A stretch of DNA of 64,000 nt from Rhizobium sp. NLR16a (GTDB lineage: Bacteria > Pseudomonadota > Alphaproteobacteria > Rhizobiales > Rhizobiaceae), in NCBI RefSeq assembly GCF_017948245.1, contig NZ_CP072869.1, positions 310,001 to 374,000 of the forward strand. The letters are read 5' to 3'. The first letter of the stretch is position 1. The number at the start of each line of letters is the position of its first letter. The notes beneath the pieces are model-generated. The model saw only the letters and a list, made by a program, of their open reading frames with translations, was not told the origin of the DNA and made no database searches. Positions 43,152 through 52,462 of the stretch are shown here, in pieces. The position numbers and the translations under genes were made by a program.

Positions 43152-43219
43152 TGTTTGCTGCGCAGTACATATCGACATTTTTGCGGATATGCGGCATAGA
43201 GGCTATATTTGCTGCACAG
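43152..43219 (+). promoter_or_regulatory. Direct repeat before the AbiE-like genes
   Basis: TTTGCTGCGCAG (43152-43163) and TTTGCTGCACAG (43208-43219) differ at one base and are 56 bases apart. The second adjoins the ribosome site of the antitoxin gene. AbiEi antitoxins repress their own operon, so these may be its operators. Confidence 0.4.
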
Positions 43220-43227
43220 GGAATATC

Positions 43228-44310
43228 GTGGAAGATTTCATCGCTATCGATATGTTGGGTAAATTGACGGCCAGCCTCACGGAGGCAGGCGGGGAAATCA
43301 CGTCCGAGCCGAGGTTTGAGCCGCAGATGGGAAACTCTCACGCAGATTTCCTTATAGATGCACGATTTTCTGATGCGCCTATCAAACTTGTTGTCGAGGT
43401 CAAAAAATCAGCTTTCCCAAGAGATGTCAGGGAAGCAATCTGGCAGCTGAAGAAATTCATTGCCGCTATGCCGCCAGGCAATTTTAGAGTTCTCCCCCTA
43501 TTGATGGCCGATACCATTTCCCGGGGTGCGCGTGCACTCCTGCGAGAGGAAAAGATCGGTTATTTCGATCGTAGCGGGAGCCTCTATCTTTCGGCCGACA
43601 ATCTCTTTGTTCTCGTCGAAAAGCCAGCCTCGAAGCAGCAGGCTCGATCGCTTAACAATCTGTTCGTTGGAAGTCGCGCACAGGCCCTCCATGCCGTCTG
43701 GACATTTAAGGACCAGTGGTTCGGTGTGCATGAACTGGCCGAGCGGGCATCCGTATCTCCAACAACTGCATCTCAGGTTCTTATCGAACTAGAGCGCCGC
43801 GAATGGGTGAGCTCCAAGGGTGCCGGTCCATCGAAGGAAAGAATACTCTCCAATCCCCGCGCGCTGCTTGACGAGTGGTCTTCCCACGTCGCTTCGATCA
43901 AGCCGAAGCCGCTTCGCTCGTACTACATGCGGATGACCAAAATCGATGAGGCGATCCATGAGATTGACCGCACCTGCGATGAGATGGGAGTTCGCTACGA
44001 AATTTCCGGGCTCATGGCCGGCCAGATCCATGCACCGCACCTCTCGAAGATATCCCAGCTCCATTGCCGCATCGATAATGGCGGCGAAAGCCTTCTCCGA
44101 AACCTGGGAGCAAAGGCTGTCAAAGACGGCTGGAATCTGGGAGTTATAGACTCTAATCCACGCCACGACTTTATGTTTCGCCAACGGGTCGGTCATGTCT
44201 GGGTCACGGATCCACTTCAAACCTATCTCGACCTCCTGCAGCTCGGCAGCGGTCGCTCAAAGGAGCTGGCCGAACATCTTCGGCTGACAAAGCTCGCGGT
44301 ACCCGAATGA
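43228..44310 (+). CDS. AbiEi-like type IV antitoxin
   Basis: GTG 43228 with AGGGA five bases upstream gives a 360-residue protein; the longer frame from 43081 has a non-protein-like N terminus. An N-terminal PD-(D/E)xK-like fold is suggested by HADFLIDAR, then KLVVEVKKS; a winged helix follows (HELAERASVSPTTASQVLIELERREWV), and a C-terminal domain runs to the end. The winged helix and the following nucleotidyltransferase gene fit an AbiEi antitoxin-regulator, though the nuclease-like N terminus is unusual. It overlaps the toxin gene in ATGA. Confidence 0.68.
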   Translation: MEDFIAIDMLGKLTASLTEAGGEITSEPRFEPQMGNSHADFLIDARFSDAPIKLVVEVKKSAFPRDVREAIWQLKKFIAAMPPGNFRVLPLLMADTISRGARALLREEKIGYFDRSGSLYLSADNLFVLVEKPASKQQARSLNNLFVGSRAQALHAVWTFKDQWFGVHELAERASVSPTTASQVLIELERREWVSSKGAGPSKERILSNPRALLDEWSSHVASIKPKPLRSYYMRMTKIDEAIHEIDRTCDEMGVRYEISGLMAGQIHAPHLSKISQLHCRIDNGGESLLRNLGAKAVKDGWNLGVIDSNPRHDFMFRQRVGHVWVTDPLQTYLDLLQLGSGRSKELAEHLRLTKLAVPE

Positions 44311-45218
44311 CAAAGCCTCAGATACTGACTGAATACAGTGCCGATGTTACCCGCGACTGCGAGCGCGTCCTGGTTACGCTCTTCAGCGGTCTCGGCCCTT
44401 GGCGGGACTCCGTCTTTCTGGTCGGTGGGCTGGCACCGCGCTACATCGTCACCAAGCGGCCGCCTGACGTCCCGCCTCATGCGGGAACCGGCGATATAGA
44501 TGTCGTTGTCGATCTGTCGATCCTTGCCGACACAGAGGCATACCGGACGCTCGAGCAGAACCTCAAAAAAATGGGCTTCGAGCGAGCGCAAAATGACAAG
44601 GGCAATAAGGTCAACTGGCGTTGGCAGACTATGACCGAGCACGGTATTCTCGTCATTCTGGAGTTCTTGGCAGACGATCCGAAGCTGCTGGGTGGCGCAT
44701 TACAGGAACTGCCGACGGAGGGAAATGTTTCTGCCGTGAATATCCCTCACGCGTCGCTCGTGTTCGGACACCACGACCGGATGGAAGTCACCGCCGATCT
44801 GTTGGGTGAAAAGGGCCGCTCGACAGAATCCATCCCCTATGCCGATATCGTGGCATTCACATGCCTGAAGGCGTTTGCCTTTGATCACCGGCGTGAGCGC
44901 AAAGATGCGCACGATCTCGTCTACTGCCTCGAACACGGAGAAGGCGGGCTCGCCGGTGCAATCGCCAAATTCCAAGAGGCTCTGAAAGGCAACGATCGGG
45001 AGGTCATCGAACGTGCCCTGACGCTATTGCTCACCCGATTTTGTGATCCTGAGCCAGACGAAGGCTACCTGCGCGAAGGCAACGTCGCCGTGGCGCAGTT
45101 CGAAATTGAAGGTGCTGCAGACGACACGGAAATCAGAGAAGCCCGGATTTTGCGCCAGCGTGCCGTCAATGACATCATGCTCGAATTATTGAGCACGCTT
45201 GGTATTGGGTTCAAGTGA
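44307..45218 (+). CDS. AbiEii-like nucleotidyltransferase toxin
   Basis: A 303-residue protein with FLVGGLAPR (38-46) and GTGDIDVVVD (60-69), the GG and DxD metal-binding motifs of the DNA polymerase beta-like nucleotidyltransferase fold. A later KDAHDLVYC could hold a further catalytic residue. AbiEii toxins add nucleotides to targets such as tRNA and stop growth, giving abortive infection; here the target is unknown. It is coupled to the preceding antitoxin-like gene and both look intact, unlike the rest of this damaged region. Confidence 0.72.
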   Translation: MTKPQILTEYSADVTRDCERVLVTLFSGLGPWRDSVFLVGGLAPRYIVTKRPPDVPPHAGTGDIDVVVDLSILADTEAYRTLEQNLKKMGFERAQNDKGNKVNWRWQTMTEHGILVILEFLADDPKLLGGALQELPTEGNVSAVNIPHASLVFGHHDRMEVTADLLGEKGRSTESIPYADIVAFTCLKAFAFDHRRERKDAHDLVYCLEHGEGGLAGAIAKFQEALKGNDREVIERALTLLLTRFCDPEPDEGYLREGNVAVAQFEIEGAADDTEIREARILRQRAVNDIMLELLSTLGIGFK

Positions 45219-45462
45219 TGCTCGGAGCGTGGGATCTTGTTATCTGAGCCTGGTTGAAGGGGGTGCACTGTGACTCCGCCGAGCGCCGTAGTCGGGATTT
45301 GTTCAAAAGTCCCCTGTCGTTGTGACGCACGTCGAGCAATCCGATTTCGGTTGGCTTATCGTTGGCGCCGACGGCTAGTTCGAGTGCAGGCTTCCGATCG
45401 GAGGAAAGTTCGCAAAAATTTGTCAAGCCGATGAATCCACTTGCAGCGTTGCAAAGCCCTAA

Positions 45463-46769
45463 CAGGCTGCTGAAAATCGCTTTGCGCTACCGCGTCGCAT
45501 TGCTGTTGGTTTAATTTTTAGCCGGATTGCCGGCGGATTTGCGCTGATGGCAGGGAATTTCCTGGTCATTGTGGGCTTGTGGCTCCCTCAAGACACACTT
45601 TGCCCGTCGACCCAATCAATTTCGGAAGACGAATGATGTTGTAGGCGACAAGGGCGAAAGTGAAGACCGCCTCGACCTTATCCAGTCCGCGCACCTTGAG
45701 CTGTGAGAGACCGCCGGTCGTCTTGACCCAGCCGAAGACTTCCTCGATCCGCTTGCGGCAACGCAGGCTCATCGCATAGCCGGTGCTTTGTGCGACGTCT
45801 GGCGGCACCGCCGTCTTGCGCACCTTGCCCGTCTTGCTCACCGTCCCGTTGATCGCTACATGCGGCTCGATCTTGCGCGCCTTCAACTCTTCGATGAAGG
45901 CTTCCACGTCGTAGGCCTTGTCGGCGCCAAGCGTCGCCCCTTCGCCAAGCCCCTCGCTCAACATACTGGCCGCCTCCCGCTCGCCCGTGCCGGTCGCATG
46001 CGTCACCGCACCGTCGACCACAAGCCCATTGCGGTTCTCCATCAGCGCATGTCCCAGATAGGCCAGCCGGCTCTCCTGGCCCTTGCTCTTGCGGTAAAGC
46101 CGGGCATCCGGGTCGGTGGTCGAGGCGTGCGTCTCGTTCGAGCGCTTCTCCTTGCGGAAATCACGCTCGCCGTTGCGTCCGTCCGTTGGCGGCTCGTCCG
46201 AGCCGTCCTTGGACCGGAAGCTCTTGATCGAGGCAAACGCCTTCAGCATCGTGCCGTCGACCGAAAAATGCTCGGCACTTAAAAGCGCCTTGACCGCAGG
46301 CTGCAAAAGCAGCGCCGACAGGAAGCTCTGGGCGACCTCCGTCGTCAACAGCCGATCCCGGTTCTTCGAAAATGACGAGGCATCCCAGACCGCATCGTCG
46401 ATGCCAAGCCCGACGAACCAGCGGAACAGCAGATCGAATTCCAGCCGCTCCATCAATTGACGCTCGGAGCGGATCGAATACAGCATCTGCAGCAGCACCG
46501 CCCGCAGCATCCGTTCCGGCGCAATCGACGGTCGACCGGTCTTGGCATAGAGCCCCGCAAACGATCCATCCAACGCAGCAAGCGAGGTGTTCACCAGATC
46601 GCGCATCGCCCGAAGCGGATGCCGAACCGGAACCCGCCCCTCAAGATCCACATACGAAAACAGCGAACCCGTCCGATCATCCCCGCCGCGCATCAAATTC
46701 CCTCGAAAGCCACCCGCTCAAGGGAATCATGTGTTCAGACCAAAAGCCAGCGAGTTTTTCAGCAGCCTG
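45463..46769 (-). mobile_element. IS5/IS1182-type insertion sequence
   Basis: CAGGCTGCTGAAAA at 45463-45476 is repeated in inverted form at 46756-46769, giving perfect 14-bp ends around one transposase gene. Flanks read CTAA on the left and CTAG on the right, so a TA or CTAG target duplication is likely but not exact. The helicase frame begins at the right border. Confidence 0.82.
45566..46696 (-). CDS. IS5/IS1182-type DDE transposase
   Basis: A 376-residue transposase. The N-terminal DUF772-type domain (LFSYVDLEGRVP, GRPSIAPERMLRAVLLQMLYS) precedes the DDE catalytic domain: D in HFSVDGTML, D in GADKAYD and E in RKRIEEVFGW. It appears complete, so the element could still move. The start ATG 46696 may be 46693, since two ATG codons follow each other. 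Confidence 0.85.
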   Translation of the reverse strand: MMRGGDDRTGSLFSYVDLEGRVPVRHPLRAMRDLVNTSLAALDGSFAGLYAKTGRPSIAPERMLRAVLLQMLYSIRSERQLMERLEFDLLFRWFVGLGIDDAVWDASSFSKNRDRLLTTEVAQSFLSALLLQPAVKALLSAEHFSVDGTMLKAFASIKSFRSKDGSDEPPTDGRNGERDFRKEKRSNETHASTTDPDARLYRKSKGQESRLAYLGHALMENRNGLVVDGAVTHATGTGEREAASMLSEGLGEGATLGADKAYDVEAFIEELKARKIEPHVAINGTVSKTGKVRKTAVPPDVAQSTGYAMSLRCRKRIEEVFGWVKTTGGLSQLKVRGLDKVEAVFTFALVAYNIIRLPKLIGSTGKVCLEGATSPQ

Positions 46770-46770
46770 C

Positions 46771-48944
46771 TAGATGCGCGGGCCGAGCGCTTCCTAGTAC
46801 ACCAGTACATGCTGATCGAGGGGATTGACGATCCGAACTGTACAATCCTGGCGCTGTATGAGCCCTTTTCGAATACCCGCATGCTTGTGCAGCAGGTTGG
46901 CAGGCTCATCCGGCACCCCGGACCGATCGGTGAACATGTCCCGCGCGCCTATGTCTTGTCACCTCTCGGCTCGGAAGTGGGGGACGACTGGTGCAGTTTC
47001 CTGAAATACGACACGGCGTGCCGTGACAACGGTGGAAAGCCATTCATCCGCAATGACGGCAAGGTCCTCGAGGACCTCGTTAAAGCGCTGCCCGAACTAG
47101 ACTACGTCGCCGGAAAATTCAGATTACGGATAGACCTGGACAGTGCCGATATCCACAACGATCTGCGCTTTCCCAGCGCCGCGGTCGCGTTTTCTGTACC
47201 ACCCGACCTAAATATGGACGAGCTTCAAAGGCACATAACGGCCGAGCTTGCTGCGGAGGATCGCCACCAGGCCATCGTCGGCACGACACCAGACGGGCAC
47301 TGTCGCTACCACTTGACCCTGCGCCTCACACCTTCGCCGTTCCTTTCCGGTTATCTATTCCATGCGCCCAGCCTCGAGGCAACGATTTATGCCAAGTGCG
47401 CAGGGCGCCTGTTTTTCTATGATAGCGCTGGCCTGTGGATCAATGAAGTCGATGGCATTGGTCCCAGGATCAATTCGAAGTCGCTTCGTCCCCTTCTTCC
47501 GGAAGGAAGCGAAAATTCCATCTCGTTTCTCAACGTGAAGAACACAGATCTCGGTCCTCTCTCGTTGCGATCACGAAGTCTTTCGGCTCGTTCGCTCGAG
47601 CGGTCCGGCGTGTTCATGGGGGAGCATCTGAACGTGGTCACTCGGGCAACGGGCTCCATTACTTCCGGTCCAGACGCTGCGCGGAAACGACGGGCAGTTG
47701 GCTTTTCCCACTCGCGCGTTCGTGACGGCAAGGGCACCGACCTGACCGCCGAGGAGTTTGCCGATTGGTGCGCCGAGGTGAACAAGGAGCTCGATGTCGC
47801 AGCCGAGGCGGCAACGATTTTCTCGCGGTTTGCGGCTCCTGCCGATGTTCCCGCGGATACTTCCCCAATTAACATTCTCATCGATATGCTGGAAGTTGGA
47901 GGGTTGTTCACCTCTTCCGGCCGCAGGAATTCCGAAATCCAAACGGAAGACCTTTGTGTCGATGTCCAGCAGGACAATGACCCTAAGGCACCCGGCCGGT
48001 TTCGGTTTACTTTACGAGTTGACGAAACCGATCATTTGGTGTGGATCGACTGGGTGCCGAAGAAGCGTAAATACTGGCTCACTTCGCCTGGGCTAAGCAA
48101 GATCAAGTCCAAGGAAAATGAGAGGATTTCGCTGACCCGTCGGTTGAATCAACTTCAGCCGTTCCGCATCATTACAGCTGATTTGAAACACACATATGTA
48201 AACGGCGATTTCTACGCTCTTGATCTGGATCTCGCGAACGCCCGCGGCGCGGGCGGGCTTGTGCTGGATTTGCTAACCCCAATTGTAGGTCTGGATGCCA
48301 TTGATTCTGAGAAGGGTGAGATCCGCAACGGCCATTTCAATGACTGGGAAGAGGGGTCTCTGTTCAGCTTTATCGACAAGGCACTCAATCCGGACAGAGG
48401 TCCTGCTATACTTGGAACGCCGTTCCCAAATCTGGTCTGTGATGACCTGCAGGATGAGGTTGGCGATTTTATCGGCGTTGACGAACAGCCATCGAGTCCT
48501 CGAGTGGCCCTGATCGTGGCAAAATGGAAAAAAGGCAATCCCGGTGTGTCTGCGTCAGCCTTTTACGACGTTTGTGCGCAAGGTGTGAAGAACCTTGCCT
48601 ATATGAAAAGTGACGGTAACCCGCTCCCGGGGGCTCAGAGCAGGTTTGACAGCGACTGGCGACTTAGTTCGAATGGTCTGACACAGACCATCAATCGACG
48701 CCGGCACGGCCGCTCTTCCAAGGCCTTCCGCGCAGCATTTCAGCGAATGCGAACTGCCCCATCCACGGAGCGTTCCATCTGGTTAGTATGCTCGGGCGGT
48801 ATGCTCTCGTTGGAAAAGCTTAAAACGGAGTTCGCAAAACCGCATCCGGAGCCGCACGTGCTTCAGTTTTACCACTTAGTTGTGTCGACGTATTCGGCTT
48901 GCCAGTCAGTTGGGGTGCAGCTTAGGATATTTTGCGCCGAATGA
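46771..48944 (+). pseudogene. Helicase gene lacking its 5' half, cut by the IS5-type element
   Basis: About 724 codons remain. ILALYEPFSNTRMLVQQVGRLIRHPG is motif VI of an SF2 helicase, so only the end of the second RecA domain and a long C-terminal region (about 680 residues, no recognised domain) survive. The 244 bases on the far side of the insertion hold no helicase motifs I-III, so the 5' half was deleted as well as interrupted. The frame is otherwise clean, so the damage is recent. Such long-tailed helicases often belong to defence systems. Confidence 0.75.
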
Positions 48945-49180
48945 CGATGCAGGTGTTCCCGCGCCAGTCTCGCTTAATGCGACCTAGGCAGGGTTCTCGA
49001 AGAGTTGAGGCGGCCGAGAGCAACGATGAGCAAACGCGCCAAGAAGGTGCTTCGAACCGGACCGGTCGGACATGTAAATTCTCGTCCCTTACCTCCGACG
49101 TCCAACTATCTGCAGACTTCATATTGCGCGGTCTGAGGCAATGTGTTCATTAGATAGTAAAGCCCAAGGCCTTGAACGCC
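48945..49180. other. Spacer between helicase remnant and nuclease fragment
   Basis: No recognised gene. A 36-codon frame, ATG 49026 to TGA 49134-49136 (starting MSKRAKKVLRTG), is the only candidate; it has only a weak ribosome site and no family I know. Confidence 0.35.
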
Positions 49181-49499
49181 ATGACATCACCTGACCTGAC
49201 TCTCGATGAGAATGATCCCGGTGACGACGTAGCCGCGCGGTTCGAGTATCAATACTCGTACGCGGCAATAAACGCCATTCGCCTTGTTACCGGCAAGGCG
49301 GACTTTGACGAGGTCATTTGCGAAAGCCACGAAGACTTCCTTCTGAAAAGGAGCGACGGCAAGTTCATCGGCACGCAGATCAAGACGCGAAACATCACGC
49401 GCCCTCCGTTCAAGGCGAGAGAAGCGCAAGTCATCCGGGCCCTCGCGAAATTCTGCGTACTCGACAAGAAGTTTCCCGATAGCTTCCATGGTTTCGATT
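49181..49499 (+). pseudogene. DUF4297-like nuclease gene truncated by IS66
   Basis: About 106 codons from ATG 49181 (TTG 49172 possible). The pattern ARFEYQYSYAAINAI, then EDFLLKRSDG and TQIKTRN is that of the DUF4297/Cap4-like PD-(D/E)xK nuclease domain, with the QxK strand intact. The frame is cut at the left end of the IS66 element (49500) and no continuation is found beyond the right end. DUF4297 nucleases are effectors of CBASS-like and HerA-linked defence, so this and the helicase remnant are probably parts of one lost system. Confidence 0.68.
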
Positions 49500-49514
49500 G
49501 TAACCGCCCGATTG

Positions 49515-49811
49515 CTACCGCCGAGATTTTGCTTTGATGCGAGCGACGAGCAGCTCGTCGTCAACAAAGCTGTCGAGGAAGTCGTCCCATTCTTGGGGTG
49601 AGCGGCGGGCGTCTTTGAGCATCTGCTCCAATTCGTCCATGCCGTCGTCTGTCAGTGCGGTCACGGATTCGTCGTCTCCGGTGTACACGGAGATGATGCT
49701 GCCGTAGCTCAGATTATCATCGTTGGAGACGATTGCCTGAAGAAGCTCCGGGTCCTCTTCGAGAATTTCGGCAACAAATTTGATCGTACGGACGTAGGTG
49801 ACTGCCGCCAT
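49515..49811 (-). CDS. IS66 accessory protein
   Basis: A 98-residue acidic protein from ATG 49811, which shares a base with the tnpC stop (TGATG). It has VTALTDDGMDELEQMLKDAR and a C-terminal VDDELLVARIKAK. Small genes in this place occur in several rhizobial IS66 elements; their role in transposition is not known to me. Confidence 0.65.
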   Translation of the reverse strand: MAAVTYVRTIKFVAEILEEDPELLQAIVSNDDNLSYGSIISVYTGDDESVTALTDDGMDELEQMLKDARRSPQEWDDFLDSFVDDELLVARIKAKSRR

Positions 49812-51448
49812 CAGGCTGCCTTTGCGTCGACTGTGGTGATCGCCGACCAGTTCCACGGAAGCAGTTCGTCTAACCGATTGATCTTGTGATCGTGGATGCG
49901 ATCGAGCACGTCAGCCAGATAGGCCTGCGGATCAAGTCCATTCATCTTTGCCGTCTCGATGATCGTCATGGCGCGTGCCAAGGTCTCCGCTCCCGTATCG
50001 GCTCCCGCGAAGAGCCAGTTCCGTCTTCCCACGCCTATCGGACGTAGTGCCCGCTCGGCGGCATTGTTGTCGATCGCGACGCGGCCGTCTTCGAGGAACA
50101 GACAGAGCGAAGACCATCGGCTCAATCCGTAGCGGAAAGCTGTCGCCAGATCGCTTTTGCCCGGAATGCGCGTGAGTTGAGCTTCAGCCCAGTGGCGGAA
50201 TGCATCGACCTTAGGCTTGCTCTGCTTTTGACGCGCAGCAAGACGGATCTCAGCAGGCTGCCCGTTGATGCCACGCTCGATGTCGTAAAGCGCTCCGATG
50301 CGATCGAGAGCCTCTCGCGCAATCTCCGACTTGTTTGATGTCCAGATGTCGTGGAAGTCTCGTCGCCAATGAGCCCAGCAGGCGGCTTCCTTGAAGCGAG
50401 ATCCTCCCTTTTCTCCAAGCGAGTATAGCTTGCCATATCCTTTGTAGCCGTCAGCCTGAAGGATGCAGCTTGATTGCTTGAGGTGGCGGTGCACGTGCTC
50501 TTCTTTCCAGTCAGGAGCAAAATAGTAGACTGCACCGGGCGGGGAAGTCCCCACCCATGGACGTTGATCGCGGACATACGTCCAGATCCTGCCCTTCTTC
50601 ACACCCTTGCCCAACCCCTTGTCTCGCAGCGAGCGATCCAGCACTCGGATCGGGGTGTCGTCGGCATGAAGGAGGTCACTTGCCATAATCGCCGTTTCGA
50701 TCCGCTCGATGAGAGGCTGAAGCACCTGCATGGCGCGACCACACCAATCAACCATCGTGCTGTCGGGAATGTCGGCGCCCATGCGGGCGAAGTTCTCGTT
50801 CAGCCGGTACAGTGGCAAATGGTCGTCAAACTTCGAGACCAGAATATAAGCAAGAAGGCCGGCGCCCGCCATGCTGCCCGGTATCGGGCGGCTGGGTGCT
50901 GCCACCTGTACCATTTTCTCGCAGCAGCGGCAGGACTTCTTCAGTCGAGCAACCTCGATGACTTTCATCTGCGCGGCGATCATGTCGAGGATTTCGCTGA
51001 CGTCCTCACCGACAAGACGCAATTCACCTCCGCATTCCGGGCAGCAGGAGCCAGGATCGAGCTCTCGGCGCTCGCGAACCGCCTTGTCCGAGACGCGTGG
51101 GCGCCGGCGCATGATCTTTTCAGACGTATCCGCCAAGGGAACAACAGACGCCGCCTCATCAGGTTCATCGATTGGCGCCATACTGCCTTCAGCGGCGGCG
51201 ATCAACAGATCCTCAAGCGCCAGTTCCAGCTGCTCGATTTCACGCTCAATCTTTTCGGAGGACTTGCCGAAGACCTGTTTCTTCAGCTTGGCAATGCGCA
51301 GCCGCAGCGTTTGGATTAACTGGTCATGCGCCTGCAATGTGGCCGACATCTTCGCGTTTTCCGCCTGCAAAGCGGCAATCATTGCCTTGAGAAAGGCTGG
51401 ATCGTCCGGAAGATTTGTCGTCGCGCTAGACATGATCCTGACTACCAC
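49811..51448 (-). CDS. tnpC: IS66 transposase TnpC
   Basis: A 545-residue transposase. A leucine-zipper-like helix (about 35-85, [21 protein letters not shown]) is followed by a zinc-finger (CCPECGG, then CRCCEK) and the DDE domain: D in [10 protein letters not shown] in [10 protein letters not shown] and E in [18 protein letters not shown]. Start may be GTG 51448 or ATG 51433; a strong hairpin lies between them. It looks complete. Confidence 0.9.
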   Translation of the reverse strand: MVVRIMSSATTNLPDDPAFLKAMIAALQAENAKMSATLQAHDQLIQTLRLRIAKLKKQVFGKSSEKIEREIEQLELALEDLLIAAAEGSMAPIDEPDEAASVVPLADTSEKIMRRRPRVSDKAVRERRELDPGSCCPECGGELRLVGEDVSEILDMIAAQMKVIEVARLKKSCRCCEKMVQVAAPSRPIPGSMAGAGLLAYILVSKFDDHLPLYRLNENFARMGADIPDSTMVDWCGRAMQVLQPLIERIETAIMASDLLHADDTPIRVLDRSLRDKGLGKGVKKGRIWTYVRDQRPWVGTSPPGAVYYFAPDWKEEHVHRHLKQSSCILQADGYKGYGKLYSLGEKGGSRFKEAACWAHWRRDFHDIWTSNKSEIAREALDRIGALYDIERGINGQPAEIRLAARQKQSKPKVDAFRHWAEAQLTRIPGKSDLATAFRYGLSRWSSLCLFLEDGRVAIDNNAAERALRPIGVGRRNWLFAGADTGAETLARAMTIIETAKMNGLDPQAYLADVLDRIHDHKINRLDELLPWNWSAITTVDAKAA

Positions 51449-51458
51449 GAGTCAGGAT
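51435..51458 (-). other. Hairpin at the tnpC start
   Basis: ATCCTGACT (51435-51443) and AGTCAGGAT (51450-51458) form a perfect 9-bp stem with a six-base loop over the ribosome site region of tnpC. It could hold back transposase translation. Confidence 0.5.
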
Positions 51459-51496
51459 AAATTTCCATAAAAACCAGTGGTTTCAGTGGGATAAAA

Positions 51497-51844
51497 TCAC
51501 CCGACACGGGCCGGTGGCGCACCCCAATCAGGACGACGCCAATCGATCCCTTCCCACAACATCGCCAGTTGGGCCGACGTCAGCCGGGCAGTCCCGTCGG
51601 ATGCCGAAGGCCAAGGAAACCGCCCCTTCTGCAAGATCTTGTAATACAGGCAGAAGCCCTGGCCATCAAAATAGAGCAGCTTCAAACGATCGCCACGCTT
51701 GCCGCGAAAAGCAAAGACCGCGCCGCCAGTCGGCTTCTGACGCAAAACATTCTGCGCAAGCGCGGCAAGGCCTTCTACTCCCTTGCGCATGTCCGTGATC
51801 CCGCACGCAAGATACACCCGAACGCCGGTCCCAGGTCCAATCAT
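51497..51844 (-). CDS. tnpB: IS66 accessory protein TnpB
   Basis: A 115-residue IS66 Orf2 protein: VRVYLACGITDMRKGVEGLAAL, then FAFRGKRGDRLKLLYFDGQGFCLYYK are the family marks. It overlaps tnpA by four bases. Needed for transposition in studied IS66 members; exact role unclear. Confidence 0.9.
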   Translation of the reverse strand: MIGPGTGVRVYLACGITDMRKGVEGLAALAQNVLRQKPTGGAVFAFRGKRGDRLKLLYFDGQGFCLYYKILQKGRFPWPSASDGTARLTSAQLAMLWEGIDWRRPDWGAPPARVG

Positions 51845-52209
51845 GCTGCTTCCACTGCCCGGATAACCTGCGTCAGGGTGCCGGGCGCCACCGAACTCTC
51901 GAAGCGAAGTGTGCGGCCGCAGCTCAATCGTAGCTCGATCATCCCGCAGCAGCTCTCCCTGAGTTCAGGGACATCGGTCTGCACGGCATTCATATCGACT
52001 GGAATGAACAATGCATTCGCAGATGCCGACAAAAGCCCCTTCTTTTTGAGCTCGCTACGCCAGGCGTATATCTGCTGCCGCGTTAAATCGTGACGATGAG
52101 CAACCTCTGTGATCGTGGCTCCAGCAACCCCAACCGACATGACAATCGCAAGCTTGTCTTCTTCGCGCCACCGCCGTCGACGTTCCTGCCCAAGAATTTC
52201 AACGCGCAT
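51841..52209 (-). CDS. tnpA: IS66 accessory protein TnpA
   Basis: A 122-residue protein with an IS3-like helix-turn-helix (RRRWREEDKLAIVMSVGVAGATITEVAHRHDLTRQQIYAWRSE split over residues 10-52). It probably binds the element's ends. The right inverted repeat is 77 bases upstream of its start. Confidence 0.88.
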   Translation of the reverse strand: MRVEILGQERRRRWREEDKLAIVMSVGVAGATITEVAHRHDLTRQQIYAWRSELKKKGLLSASANALFIPVDMNAVQTDVPELRESCCGMIELRLSCGRTLRFESSVAPGTLTQVIRAVEAA

Positions 52210-52462
52210 CGCAATCCTCGCCTAAGACACGTCGCTAACGACGTCGTTAAACACGTCTCTTAGGCCATCAGGGCGCTAGGCGGCAGGCGGTGCCAATCGG
52301 GCGGTTACTATCAAAAACGGCATAAGGAAAATGAAGACCCGGGACAGAATAGTTGAGGTGTTGAGAGCGGCAAGATTTGGATTGATTGAGGTTCCGCCGT
52401 AACCGTAAACAAACGGCGGCTGCAGCGATTCGCGTTCACGGTTTGACGCGACGCGTCTCGAT

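Larger units (their letters stand above)
49500..52308 (-). mobile_element. IS66-family insertion sequence, complete
   Basis: The ends GTAACCGCCCGATTG at 49500 and its inverted copy ending at 52308 match at 21 of 23 positions. Inside are tnpA, tnpB, tnpC and a short accessory gene, all on the minus strand, for 2809 bases. IS66 makes 8-bp target duplications, but the flanks are TTTCGATT and TATCAAAA, so one side was changed after insertion, by deletion or recombination between IS66 copies. Confidence 0.9.

Noticed and set aside
43081..43227. 49-codon N-terminal extension of the AbiEi-like gene
   Set aside because: The residues are Cys-rich and unlike any family start; GTG 43228 has AGGGA at proper distance.
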